From Pontibacter akesuensis (GTDB taxonomy: Bacteria; Bacteroidota; Bacteroidia; Cytophagales; Hymenobacteraceae), in the NCBI RefSeq assembly GCF_001611675.1, contig NZ_CP014766.1, positions 4,216,001 to 4,280,000 on the forward strand: a DNA stretch of 64,000 nt, given 5' to 3'. The notes below the pieces were generated by a model, which was given only the letters and a program-made list of their open reading frames with translations, was not told the DNA's origin and did not search any database. How positions within the stretch are numbered: position 1 is the stretch's first letter; each line of letters opens with the position of its first letter. Shown here piece after piece: positions 28,462 through 37,463 of this stretch. A program made the translations under genes and the position numbers.

Positions 28462-28495
28462 AAGTATGGAGACAGCTTCTGCTGTAGCCATACTT
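28462..28495. repeat. AAGTATGG...CCATACTT hairpin between tal and gnd
   Basis: Outer arms AAGTATGG and CCATACTT, inner arms ACAGC and GCTGT, with a 2x2 internal loop and a TTCT loop. No T-run follows, so it may be a transcript-processing or stability element, or a member of the dispersed inverted-word family. Confidence 0.6.
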
Positions 28496-28526
28496 GTATC
28501 TTTCCATCGTACCAAAAAAGTATAAG

Positions 28527-29975
28527 ATGAACCCCGAACAAAGCAGCAACACAGGTAACGTTTTCGGCATGATTGGCCTTGGCACCATGGGCCGCAGTTT
28601 ATTGCTCAACATAGCAGACAGCGGCTTTCCCGTGGCGGGCTACGACAGAAATGCAGAGCAGGTAGATTTTCTGGCGCGGGAAGGTGAGGCTTTCCCCGTT
28701 CAGGCCTTTGCCTCGCTTCCTGAATTCGTTTCCAGCCTCAAAACGCCCCGCGCCATTATGATGCTGGTGCCGGCAGGCCCGATTGTGGACAATGTGATCG
28801 CCGAAATTCTGCCCTTGCTCGAGAAGGGAGATATTCTGATAGACGGAGGTAATTCACACTTCTCGGATACCACACGTCGAGATGCCGCCCTGAAAGAAGA
28901 GGGGTTGCACTTCTTCGGGATGGGTATTTCCGGTGGGGAGGAAGGTGCGCGAAGAGGCCCGAGCATGATGCCTGGCGGTGACACGGAGGCATACCAGGTT
29001 ATGAAACCTATACTGGAAGCGGTGGCGGCTAAAGTGAATGGAGAGCCCTGTGTAACCTACATCGGACCGGGAGCGGCCGGCCATTTTGTGAAGATGGTGC
29101 ACAACGGCATTGAGTATGGCATGATGCAGTTGATTGCCGAATCCTACGAAATCATGCGCAAAGGCCTGCAGCTCAAAAATGAAGAGATACACCAGGTGTT
29201 TGCGCGCTGGAACAATGGGCGACTGCAATCCTACTTGCTGGAGATAACGCGGGATATATTCACTTACAAAGCCCCCGGCACAGAGCATTTCCACATCGAT
29301 GATCTGCTTGATATTGCCCGCTCGAAAGGCACCGGCAAATGGACCGCACAGGTGGCCATGGAACTGGAAATACCCGTGCCGACCATAGACATAGCCGTGG
29401 CCATGCGCGACCTCTCCAAGTATAAAAAAGTGCGGGTGGAGGCGGATGAACGGTATGCAGCCGATCACCCTAACGCAATTAAAACGGGCAACCGCGAGGA
29501 ACTGCTGACGCAGCTGGAGCAGGCCTTTTACTTCAGCATGATTGCCACCTACGCCCAAGGCATGCACCTGCTGGCCAAAGCCTCTGTCGATTATGGCTAT
29601 GAGCTGCAACTGGACCAGATTGCGAAGATTTGGCGGGGCGGGTGTATTATTCGCGCTGCCTTTCTGGAGGATATTTACACGGCGTACCAGCAAAACCCCA
29701 AGTTGGCGCACTTGCTGCTCGACCCTCAGGTATTAGCGCTGATGAATGAGACTGCTCCCGGCATGCGGGCGGTGGTGGCGACGGCTGCTTTGTCTGGTGT
29801 TGCCACGCCTGCTTTCGCCACCACGCTGGGCTATTTCGACAACTTCCGCAACGGCACCATGCCTTCAAACCTCATTCAGGCGCAGCGCGATTTCTTTGGG
29901 GCCCACACCTACGAGGTAATCGGCAAGGAGGGGATCTTTGTGCACACCGACTGGCTGCCAGACGCCCTGGATTAA
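28527..29975 (+). CDS. gnd: 6-phosphogluconate dehydrogenase (decarboxylating)
   Basis: 482 residues, normal length. The NADP-binding GLGTMGRSLLLN lies near residue 12. GPGAAGHFVKMVHNGIEYGM carries the catalytic Lys and Asn. GGCIIRAAFLEDI and the C-terminal RDFFGAHTYEVIG substrate region follow. It oxidises 6-phosphogluconate to ribulose 5-phosphate, making NADPH. The ATG at 28527 is used; the frame upstream extends to a TTG without conserved sequence. It lies between tal and zwf in the pentose phosphate run. Confidence 0.97.
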   Translation: MNPEQSSNTGNVFGMIGLGTMGRSLLLNIADSGFPVAGYDRNAEQVDFLAREGEAFPVQAFASLPEFVSSLKTPRAIMMLVPAGPIVDNVIAEILPLLEKGDILIDGGNSHFSDTTRRDAALKEEGLHFFGMGISGGEEGARRGPSMMPGGDTEAYQVMKPILEAVAAKVNGEPCVTYIGPGAAGHFVKMVHNGIEYGMMQLIAESYEIMRKGLQLKNEEIHQVFARWNNGRLQSYLLEITRDIFTYKAPGTEHFHIDDLLDIARSKGTGKWTAQVAMELEIPVPTIDIAVAMRDLSKYKKVRVEADERYAADHPNAIKTGNREELLTQLEQAFYFSMIATYAQGMHLLAKASVDYGYELQLDQIAKIWRGGCIIRAAFLEDIYTAYQQNPKLAHLLLDPQVLALMNETAPGMRAVVATAALSGVATPAFATTLGYFDNFRNGTMPSNLIQAQRDFFGAHTYEVIGKEGIFVHTDWLPDALD

Positions 29976-30019
29976 AGTATACATAGCGCACCGGCAGTAC
30001 CTGTGCGCTATATATACTT
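29975..30019 (+). terminator. Hairpin beginning at the gnd stop, arms capped by AAGTATA/TATACTT
   Basis: Arms AAGTATA, one mismatched base, ATAGCGCA against TGCGCTAT, one base, TATACTT: 16 positions with a single mismatch and a loop of about 13 bases. The left arm begins in the last base of the stop codon. It could attenuate transcription into zwf; no long T-run follows. Confidence 0.6.
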
Positions 30020-30089
30020 GTTCACTCATACTTCTACTCAAGGCTGAGCTACTTTATCTGCTCCTTCAGCCGTATTCCCATAAAGAAAG

Positions 30090-31613
30090 ATGCATTCAAC
30101 TAAAACAAAGCAAAAGGCGCAACCAACCATATTTGTCATCTTCGGCGGCACCGGCGATTTGAACAGCCGTAAGCTTGCTCCGGCTATTTATAACCTGTTC
30201 CTGGAGAAGTCACTGCCGGCGGATTTTGCCGTTATTGGCACGGGCCGCACCAAACTGTCTGACGAGGAATTCAGAAAAAGTCTGTACGAAGGAATAAACG
30301 AGTTTTCGCGCAGGGGAAAGACAGACAAAAAGGATTGGGAGCAGTTTTGCGGGCACATCCATTACCAGATTGCCGACCTGCTGAAGGAAAGCAGCTATGC
30401 GGAGCTGAAGAAAAACATTGAGCAGCTTCAAGCGGAGTGGGCCCAGGAAGCGCAGGTGATTTACTACCTGGCGGTTGCGCCGAACTTTTTCCCCGTTATT
30501 GCCAGGAACATTGCGCAGCACCAACTGGCCGAAAACTCTGACAATTCCCGCATCGTCATCGAAAAACCTTTCGGGCATGATCTGGAGTCGGCGAGGGAGC
30601 TGAATGCCTTGCTTGGGGAGCTGTTCGAGGAGAAGCAGATTTACCGCATCGACCACTACCTCGGCAAAGAGACGGTGCAGAACATCATGGCTTTCCGCTT
30701 TGCCAACTCTATGTTTGAGCCGCTCTGGAACCGCAATTACATTGAGCACGTGCAGATATCCGTGACTGAGCGCCTGGGGGTAGGCGACCGCGGCGGGTAT
30801 TACGAAGGCTCTGGTGCCTTGCGCGATATGGTACAGAACCACCTGCTGCAGTTGCTTTGCCTGGTGGCCATGGAAACCCCAACCAACTTTGGGGCCGAAG
30901 AAATCCGCAACCGGAAAGTGGATGTACTGCATGCCATGCGCCGTTTTTCGGCAGAGGAAGTACGCATGAACACTGTGCGCGGGCAGTACGGGCAGGGCTG
31001 GATAGAGGGAAAGGAAGTGCCCGGCTACCGGGATGAAACCGGGGTGGACCCGGAGTCAAATACCGAAACCTTTGCCGCGGTAAAATTCTTTATAGACAAC
31101 TGGCGCTGGCAGGGTATTCCGTTTTACGTGCGCACCGGCAAGCGCCTGCACCAGACGGCTTCCACCATCACCATCCAGTTTAAGGATGTGCCTCACTTTA
31201 TTTTTCCGCCCGAAACTACGGAGACCTGGCAGCAGAACCGACTCATCATCAGCATTCAACCAGAGATGAGCATCCGGATGCAGTTGCAGGCAAAACGGCC
31301 GGGGCTGGAGATGGTGCTGAACACGGTAGATATGGTGTTTGATTACAAAGGCACTTACACGGTGGAAGCACCGGAGGCCTACGAAACGCTGCTGCTCGAT
31401 ACAATGGACGGTGACCAAACACTCTTTATGCGGGCCGACCAGGTGGAGGCTGCGTGGGATTTACTTATGCCCATCCTGCACGCCTGGGAGTCGAAACGCA
31501 GCCTAAGCTTTCCGAATTATTCCGCAGATTCCTGGGGGCCTGAAGTAGCCGAGGCGCTGATTGCCCGCGACGGTTTCCATTGGTTTACGCTTCCGGTTAA
31601 CAACAAGAAATAG
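30090..31613 (+). CDS. zwf: Glucose-6-phosphate 1-dehydrogenase
   Basis: A 507-residue G6PDH. The NADP site is IFGGTGDLNSRKLAPA. The active-site signature RIDHYLGKETVQN lies near residue 185, containing catalytic Asp/His. VIEKPFGHD is also present. It catalyses the first, committed step of the oxidative pentose phosphate pathway, giving NADPH and 6-phosphogluconolactone. It is followed 10 bases later by pgl. Confidence 0.98.
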   Translation: MHSTKTKQKAQPTIFVIFGGTGDLNSRKLAPAIYNLFLEKSLPADFAVIGTGRTKLSDEEFRKSLYEGINEFSRRGKTDKKDWEQFCGHIHYQIADLLKESSYAELKKNIEQLQAEWAQEAQVIYYLAVAPNFFPVIARNIAQHQLAENSDNSRIVIEKPFGHDLESARELNALLGELFEEKQIYRIDHYLGKETVQNIMAFRFANSMFEPLWNRNYIEHVQISVTERLGVGDRGGYYEGSGALRDMVQNHLLQLLCLVAMETPTNFGAEEIRNRKVDVLHAMRRFSAEEVRMNTVRGQYGQGWIEGKEVPGYRDETGVDPESNTETFAAVKFFIDNWRWQGIPFYVRTGKRLHQTASTITIQFKDVPHFIFPPETTETWQQNRLIISIQPEMSIRMQLQAKRPGLEMVLNTVDMVFDYKGTYTVEAPEAYETLLLDTMDGDQTLFMRADQVEAAWDLLMPILHAWESKRSLSFPNYSADSWGPEVAEALIARDGFHWFTLPVNNKK

Positions 31614-31623
31614 AGTCACAAGT

Positions 31624-32337
31624 ATGGTACATGTAGTTGAGGAACCCACAGCATTACTACGGGAGTTGGCTTCTTTCTTTGTTACAAAAGCTAACGAAGC
31701 CATCGCAGCGCATGGTGATTTTAATGTAGCCTTATCGGGGGGCAACTCGCCGAAAAAGCTCTATGAATTGCTGGCCTCTGCTGAGCTCAGCAGTCAGGTA
31801 GCGTGGGACAAGGTAAACTTTTTCTTCGGCGATGAGCGGCTTTTGCCAGCCGATAGTCCGGATAGCAATGCACTGATGGTACGCAAAGCCTTGTTCGAGC
31901 CGCTGCAGATTCCAGAAAATCAAATATTCCAGGTGAACACCACCTTGCCACCGGCGCAGGCCGCCCAAGACTACGCGGAACGTATACAGGCGCAGTTCAG
32001 CAGTGCCGATGCAGTTTTTGACCTGGTGCTGTTAGGCTTGGGAGATGATGCGCACACCGCCTCGCTTTTTCCCGGTACTTCTGTGCTGGAGGAGCAGGCG
32101 GCAGGTGTAAAGGAAGTATACCTGGAGCAAAAACAAGTGTACCGCATCACCCTCACGGCCCCGCTGATAAACAAAGCAAAAGCCATTGCCTTTCTGGTGT
32201 ACGGTGCTTCCAAAGCCACTGCTGTGCAGCAGGTGCTGGAAGGGGAGAAGGACACCCATACTTACCCGGCACAACTGATAAAGGGAAACGTACATTGGTT
32301 TCTGGACAAGGAGGCTGCCTCATTGTTAAAGAAGTAG
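31624..32337 (+). CDS. pgl: 6-phosphogluconolactonase
   Basis: A 237-residue PGL of the glucosamine-6-phosphate isomerase fold. ALSGGNSPKKLYELL and FFFGDERLLPADSPDSN are the phosphate and active-site blocks, with LLGLGDDAHTASLFPG further on. It hydrolyses the lactone made by Zwf. The ATG at 31624 starts 10 bases after the zwf stop; a longer frame overlapping zwf is unlikely to be used. No rpe gene is present in the run. Confidence 0.95.
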   Translation: MVHVVEEPTALLRELASFFVTKANEAIAAHGDFNVALSGGNSPKKLYELLASAELSSQVAWDKVNFFFGDERLLPADSPDSNALMVRKALFEPLQIPENQIFQVNTTLPPAQAAQDYAERIQAQFSSADAVFDLVLLGLGDDAHTASLFPGTSVLEEQAAGVKEVYLEQKQVYRITLTAPLINKAKAIAFLVYGASKATAVQQVLEGEKDTHTYPAQLIKGNVHWFLDKEAASLLKK

Positions 32338-32544
32338 TACAAGCAGAAAGATCGGTTTTATACTTGTACAAGTTAACTGGCGCGGATCTTTAGATGCATG
32401 ACCTGAAATGAACGGGAAGTCTCTGCCTTCACTAGCTTTAAGGAACCAGATGACTAAACAGGCAAAGTATCTTAAGGTATACATTTGCCTAAGCAGCCTT
32501 GCTACATACACCAATAGACGCCACCGCTAGGTAAGTATAAATAA

Positions 32545-33600
32545 ATGATTCAACCCAATATTTATATGATTGAACGCCAGGTGTTCCGCATGCCCAAAGC
32601 CGGCTCCATTAATGATCTGACACAAGAACGAGAGGATCTTGAGGCGCCCGGACCTGATGAAGTATGCGTGCAGGTGCAGGCTATCGGACTGAACTTTGCA
32701 GATATCTTTGCTATGCAGGGGTTGTACAGCGCCACTCCAAAAGGCGCCTTTATACCAGGCCTTGAATTTTCAGGAGTTATAATCGCCGTAGGAGATGCGG
32801 TGGCAGAAGTGAAGGTGGGCGACAGGGTGATGGGCGTCACGAAGTTCGGAGGCTATGTATCGCACCTCAACATCAACCACCGCTACGTTATTCCGCTGCC
32901 GGACCGCTGGAGCTTTGAGGAAGGGGCCGGGTTCCTGGTACAGGGGCTCACCGCCTATTATGCCCTCACCACCTTAGGCAATTTGCAGCAAGGCATGACG
33001 GTGCTGATCCACAGTGCGGCAGGAGGCGTCGGGCTGCTGGCCAACCGTATCTGCAAAAAGTATAATGCCTATACCATCGGCACCGTTGGCAGACCGGAAA
33101 AAGTAGCGTTTCTGCACCAGGAAGAGGCGTACGACGCGGTAATTCTCCGCGACAGCGGATTTGCTGATAAGCTGCAAGCGGCACTGGCAGATCGGCCGCT
33201 TCACCTGATCATGGAATGCATTGGTGGCAGGGTGCTGGCGCAAGGGTGGAAAGCCCTGGCACCGATGGGCCGGATGGTGGTATATGGCAATGCCAGTTTT
33301 GCCAGCCACGGGGCAAGGCCAAACTACCCGCGGCTCCTCTGGCAGTTCCTCCGGCGTCCTAAAATTGATCCGCTGCGCCTGCCCACCGAGAACAAGTCTT
33401 TGATGGGCTTTAACCTGATCTACCTATACGAACAGACGGATATGATGCACCAGTTGCTCGGCGAGCTACAGGCACTGCAGCTTAGGCCGCAGCATGTGGG
33501 GCAGGTTTTCCCTTTCGAGGCCATGCCTGAAGCCATACGGCTTTTCCAACGTGGCAAAACAGTAGGCAAGGTGGTGGTGCAGACACGTACTTCTGAATAA
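32545..33600 (+). CDS. Medium-chain zinc-free quinone-oxidoreductase-like protein
   Basis: A 351-residue MDR-superfamily reductase without structural zinc cysteines. It shows GLNFADIFAMQGLY and PGLEFSGVI in the N-terminal domain and the Rossmann motif VLIHSAAGGVGLLANRI near residue 150. The layout is that of the VAT-1/quinone oxidoreductase group, which reduces quinones or enoyl/enone substrates with NADPH. Two ATG starts (32545 and 32566) are possible; the first is 8 bases after an AAGTATAA word. It is downstream of pgl but separated by 207 bases, so it is probably independent. Confidence 0.85.
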   Translation: MIQPNIYMIERQVFRMPKAGSINDLTQEREDLEAPGPDEVCVQVQAIGLNFADIFAMQGLYSATPKGAFIPGLEFSGVIIAVGDAVAEVKVGDRVMGVTKFGGYVSHLNINHRYVIPLPDRWSFEEGAGFLVQGLTAYYALTTLGNLQQGMTVLIHSAAGGVGLLANRICKKYNAYTIGTVGRPEKVAFLHQEEAYDAVILRDSGFADKLQAALADRPLHLIMECIGGRVLAQGWKALAPMGRMVVYGNASFASHGARPNYPRLLWQFLRRPKIDPLRLPTENKSLMGFNLIYLYEQTDMMHQLLGELQALQLRPQHVGQVFPFEAMPEAIRLFQRGKTVGKVVVQTRTSE

Positions 33601-33890
33601 GAAGGGAATACAAGGTGGAACGAGCTAGCATATCAATAGTATGCCCTATTTCAAAAAGCGCTATTCATCTACTGGAAATTTTGTGTAATATCGCATTGCT
33701 GAAGCAGCAGAAAGTATAAAGTCAGCTGTTACCTGGCTTCCTACAACAGGTACAACTTACTCTTTCTACTACCTGTATCTATAGAAGCCACAAGTATAAA
33801 TTTGCGAAAGCGTTAAGCATCACGTTGCAGGAAATTGATTTGCTGCACTGATAAGTATAAACCTATTAATTCTAAAACTTCAACTATATA

Positions 33891-34814
33891 ATGGCTACCG
33901 GACTTCTTGCTCTTTTAGATGATATTTCTGCCCTTGTAAAAGTTAGTGCAGCAACCCTAGATGATGTGCCTACTCAGGTTGCAAAAACAACGGGCAAAGT
34001 TTCCGGGATCGTGATAGATGATACGGCGGTGACACCAAAGTACGTGGTGGGCCTGGACCCTTCGCGGGAGCTTTCCATTATTTTTCAGATAGCAAAGAAG
34101 TCGCTCATCAACAAAATTTTACTTTTAAGCCCGGCGGCACTTATACTTGGTTTTTTTGCGCCATGGGCGATCGTACCTATTCTGATGCTGGGAGGTGCGT
34201 ATCTGTGTTACGAAGGGTATGAGAAAGTGCACTCCATGTTCAGTTCACATGTTTCAGAAACTGTCCAGAACGTAGCCGCTGGTTTGGAAGTCATCACACC
34301 CGAAGAACTGGAAAAGGAACGGGTGAAAGGAGCTGTGCGTACCGATTTAATTCTTTCCGCTGAAATTGTGGCCATTACGTACGCCACAGTGGCTGACAGC
34401 CCTCTGGTTACTCAAATTGCAGTGTTGCTGGCTGTGGCCATACTTATAACCGTGGCTGTTTACGGCTTTGTTGGTTTAATCGTGAAAGCGGATGATTTAG
34501 GTGTGCACATGGCCAAAGAGAACAACAGCGCGCAGGTTCGCAGTGTCGGCCGTGGCATTGTCACCTTTATGCCCCATTTCCTGAAGATCCTGGGCTTTGT
34601 CGGAACGGCAGCTATGCTGTGGGTAGGCGCAGAGATCATAGCGCACGGTATTCCGTTTACCAGCCACGCCCTGGATAACCTGGAACATGCCCTTGCCAAC
34701 ATCCCTGCTCTTGCCTGGTTTACGAAAGCAGTGGCCTGCGGGATTGGCGGCCTGATCTTAGGTTTTATCATAGATAGGATTTTGGTGCTGGGGCGCAAGA
34801 TCTTTAAAAAGTAG
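33891..34814 (+). CDS. DUF808 family inner-membrane protein
   Basis: A 307-residue polytopic membrane protein of the DUF808/YedI family. GLLALLDDISALVKVSA at the start, DDTAVTPKYVVGLDPSREL and the C-terminal GLILGFIIDRI are family blocks. At least six hydrophobic segments lie between residues 75 and 300. Function is unknown. The 290-base leader holds three evenly scattered AAGTATAA words (about 33712, 33791 and 33853). Confidence 0.9.
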   Translation: MATGLLALLDDISALVKVSAATLDDVPTQVAKTTGKVSGIVIDDTAVTPKYVVGLDPSRELSIIFQIAKKSLINKILLLSPAALILGFFAPWAIVPILMLGGAYLCYEGYEKVHSMFSSHVSETVQNVAAGLEVITPEELEKERVKGAVRTDLILSAEIVAITYATVADSPLVTQIAVLLAVAILITVAVYGFVGLIVKADDLGVHMAKENNSAQVRSVGRGIVTFMPHFLKILGFVGTAAMLWVGAEIIAHGIPFTSHALDNLEHALANIPALAWFTKAVACGIGGLILGFIIDRILVLGRKIFKK

Positions 34815-34937
34815 AAGTGATTGGGAAGTACAGACCCTACTAAAGCCTGGTCGCTTTTAAGTGGTGAACGCCTACTGCTTCTTCAAACGTGATGCTTGTT
34901 GTACCACAAAGTATAACCATCAAAATCAAGAGGCATC

Positions 34938-34977
34938 AAAAAGCCATCTGTCACGACATGGTAGCAGGTGGCTTTTT
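34938..34977 (+). terminator. Intrinsic terminator downstream of the DUF808 gene
   Basis: Arms AAAAAGCCATCTG and CAGGTGGCTTTTT, one G-T wobble, 14-base loop, T-run following. It lies 124 bases after the stop. The rest of the 34815-35121 gap holds nothing else recognised apart from an AAGTATA word near 34909. Confidence 0.8.
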
Positions 34978-35121
34978 TGTTGCTGCTAAGTTTCCTCCAA
35001 AATTATCTTCTCGCTACTAAGATGCCTTCACTTGATTTATTCAGCTGAAACTACACCCATCCAGCAGCAGAGCTTTCTCTGGGAGTCTTATCAAGTTTCA
35101 AAATCTATCAAAGCAGGTGTT

Positions 35122-36093
35122 TTAACAACATCCCCCTCCGTCGTAAAACCAGGTAGATCCGGTGATGAAGATGTCCTGGCGGCCCAGGTTTTCCAGTGCC
35201 TTTGCTGTTTTGTCGCACACAGCCAGTGGCTGGTTGTGCAGCAGGGTATGTCCTTTTCCGTCGTCAAAGAAGCTCTCCCCGCCAAAGTAAATGGCATGCT
35301 TGCCTGTAAAAACACAAGGGCCATCAGCCGGCATAGGGTCTTTGATGGCGCAGATCTCCACGCTTTCGATAAAGATGGTCTGTTCGGTGTCGTACTGGCC
35401 GGGAGCCAATACGCGGTAGGGGCGTCTTGCCCGTACCTCCACGGTACCAAAGCCAATGCCCGTCAGCACGTCGAGGTACTCCTGCAGCGGCATGGCGCCG
35501 CTAAGGCAGAGCGCGCGGAGGCGGTCGTCGTTGCGCAGGCTTTCAGGCATGGCATCCTCACTCGTTGGGTCAGAAAGCACGAGCCTGCCGTGCGGCTTCA
35601 GCACCCGGTACATTTCCCTAAGAGCCACTTCCAGTTCTTCTTTCTTGAAAATATTGAACAGGCAGTTCTGGGCGGCCACATCCACCGATTCGTCTTCCAC
35701 GGGCAGTTGCAGGGCATCGCCATAGCGCAATTCCACAAAGTCCCGGTCAAACCAACTGTTCTTCCCGGCGGCAAGCTGCAGGTTCTCGTCACAGACTTCG
35801 AGCATTCGGTCCACCGGGTCTACGCCGATCACGGCACCTGGCCGGCGGGTAAAGTAGGAGAACTGCAGCAGCTCCATTCCGCCGCCAACGCCCACATAAA
35901 GCACGGTGGGAGCATGGCTCAGGTCGCGCGGGTTTACAGTTGAGCCGCAGCCGTAGTTCATCTCCAGCATTTTGGAGGGAACAGTCAGGTCTGGCAGTTG
36001 CCATACCGGTGTTGTGGTGCAGCATAGTCCCTTTTGTGGCGTATTGGCCGCATCTTCGTACACAAGTTTTGCCGCCTCTAAATAGTCGCTCAT
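35122..36093 (-). CDS. arsM: Arsenosugar-pathway arsenite methyltransferase (ArsM)
   Basis: A 323-residue SAM-dependent methyltransferase. The SAM loop VLYVGVGGGMELL lies near residues 64-76. Cysteines likely to bind arsenite occur at residues 24-25 (GLCCTTT) and 49 (YGCGS), and the protein ends GGGCC. It matches the ArsM form found with ArsS, in which methylated arsenic is used to build arsenosugars. It is last in a minus-strand run of CMD protein, arsS, PiT remnant and arsM. The cysteine pattern and the partner gene, not SAM fold alone, support the name. Confidence 0.88.
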   Translation of the reverse strand: MSDYLEAAKLVYEDAANTPQKGLCCTTTPVWQLPDLTVPSKMLEMNYGCGSTVNPRDLSHAPTVLYVGVGGGMELLQFSYFTRRPGAVIGVDPVDRMLEVCDENLQLAAGKNSWFDRDFVELRYGDALQLPVEDESVDVAAQNCLFNIFKKEELEVALREMYRVLKPHGRLVLSDPTSEDAMPESLRNDDRLRALCLSGAMPLQEYLDVLTGIGFGTVEVRARRPYRVLAPGQYDTEQTIFIESVEICAIKDPMPADGPCVFTGKHAIYFGGESFFDDGKGHTLLHNQPLAVCDKTAKALENLGRQDIFITGSTWFYDGGGCC

Positions 36094-36130
36094 CTATAGT
36101 TGGGTTAGTTGAAATAATGGGTACAGTAAA

Positions 36131-36355
36131 TTATTGCAGAAAATAAGTTGTCAAAAGCCAGTAGCTAAGGCCGGCGCAGACCACAGCCACGTGCAGCGTC
36201 AGTAGCCAGGAAAGCAGTATGCCCGAGAATGTTTTGTAGTTGGCTTTTCCTGTTACGGTGCCGCTCCCAAAAAGCATGGCCTCTCCTTTGAAGTTGTCGT
36301 TGGTGCCATTGCTGAACGCCAGAAAGCAAGCTGCCAGGAATAAAAGTATAACCAT
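36131..36355 (-). pseudogene. Internally deleted PiT-type inorganic phosphate transporter remnant
   Basis: A 74-residue frame. Residues 1-35 (LLFLAACFLAFSNGTNDNFKG then LFGSGT) match the start of PiT phosphate permeases, with the N-terminal GxNDN motif as NGTNDN. The rest (KANYKT, GILLSWLLTLHVA) looks like the region that follows the second copy of the motif near the C-terminus. Normal PiT proteins exceed 300 residues and contain two homologous halves, so the middle is missing in frame. It is located in the arsenosugar operon, 37 bases from both neighbours. It is either a non-functional relic or a minimal one-hairpin membrane protein. The reading frame is intact, so translation is possible. 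Confidence 0.65.
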
Positions 36356-36392
36356 ATCAGAACCTTTATTAAATCCGTAACGCGCGTTCCGG

Positions 36393-37460
36393 TTACTTCA
36401 CCGTTTCGCCCCCGCAGCTCGACCCGGCTCCGGCAGTGCAACCGTAACAATGCTGGTTCAGCACAATAGAGCGTGCATCCAAAGCGGCGGCGTCAAAATC
36501 GCGGATGTGCCGTGGCGACCCCAGGGCGACTTCCAGTTCCAGCATCTGGTTGAAATCGCAGTCGTAGAGGGAACCATCCCACCCCACGGAGACCGTGTTG
36601 CGGCACATCACGCCCGCTGCAGCCACCGGGTTAAAGGCATTCACCAGTTTCTCCATGTAGGCGTCGTAGTTGCCGCTTTGCACAAGGTAATCCAGAAAGC
36701 GGCTGATGGGCAGGTTAGTAATGCAGAACAGGTTGTGAAATGAAATATTGTAGCCGCTGCGCAGCCTGCGCTTAAACTCGGCCTCCAGCGAAGCCTGAGC
36801 GCTTGGCAGGAAAGCACCCGATGGGTTGTACACCAGGTCCAGTTGCAGATGGCTTCCTTCCAGCCCGTAGCCTTCGGCATTGAGCAGCTGCAGCGCCTTG
36901 ATGGACTTCTCGAACACCCCATCACCCCGTTGGGCATCGGTGCGGGACGCCTGGAAATAAGGAAGCGAGGATACCACGTGTACCCCATGCTGCCTGAAGA
37001 AAGCGGGCAGGTCGTGGTATTTTTTGTTGGCAAGTATAATGGTGAGGTTGCAGCGCACGATCACCTGCCGGCCCAGCCTGGAGAGTTCCTCCACAAACCA
37101 CCGGAAGTCAGGGTTCATTTCGGGAGCGCCACCTGTCAGATCCACGGTTGTGATGTCAGGGGAGTGCTGCAGGGCATCCAGGCACAGTTGCATGGTATCG
37201 CGTGTCATGATCTCCTTACGGTCAGGGCCAGCATCCACGTGGCAGTGCTTGCAGGTTTGGTTGCACATCTTGCCCATGTTCACCTGCAGAATGGTGGTTC
37301 CGGTGGGTTTTAACGGGAAAAGATCGTGTTCCTGCAGGCGTCTGGCAAAAGCCGGAAACTGTGTTCCGTGCTGCGTTGGCGCCTGTAGTACTGTTAATTG
37401 AAATGAGGAATTGGCCAGTTCATGCTGCTGCCCTTTAAGTGATTTTACCGTAGATCCCAT
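36393..37460 (-). CDS. arsS: Arsenosugar biosynthesis radical SAM protein ArsS
   Basis: A 355-residue radical SAM enzyme. The cluster motif is C66, C70 and C73 (MCNQTCKHCHVDAG). VDLTGGAPEMNPDFRW is the SAM-binding GGE-like segment. The C-terminus is cysteine-rich (NQHCYGCTAGAGSSCGG), suggesting an auxiliary cluster. ArsS transfers the 5'-deoxyadenosyl group to dimethylarsenite to give 5'-deoxyadenosyl dimethylarsine, an arsenosugar precursor. It sits 3 bases after the CMD gene and upstream of the PiT remnant and arsM. Confidence 0.92.
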   Translation of the reverse strand: MGSTVKSLKGQQHELANSSFQLTVLQAPTQHGTQFPAFARRLQEHDLFPLKPTGTTILQVNMGKMCNQTCKHCHVDAGPDRKEIMTRDTMQLCLDALQHSPDITTVDLTGGAPEMNPDFRWFVEELSRLGRQVIVRCNLTIILANKKYHDLPAFFRQHGVHVVSSLPYFQASRTDAQRGDGVFEKSIKALQLLNAEGYGLEGSHLQLDLVYNPSGAFLPSAQASLEAEFKRRLRSGYNISFHNLFCITNLPISRFLDYLVQSGNYDAYMEKLVNAFNPVAAAGVMCRNTVSVGWDGSLYDCDFNQMLELEVALGSPRHIRDFDAAALDARSIVLNQHCYGCTAGAGSSCGGETVK

Positions 37461-37463
37461 AGG

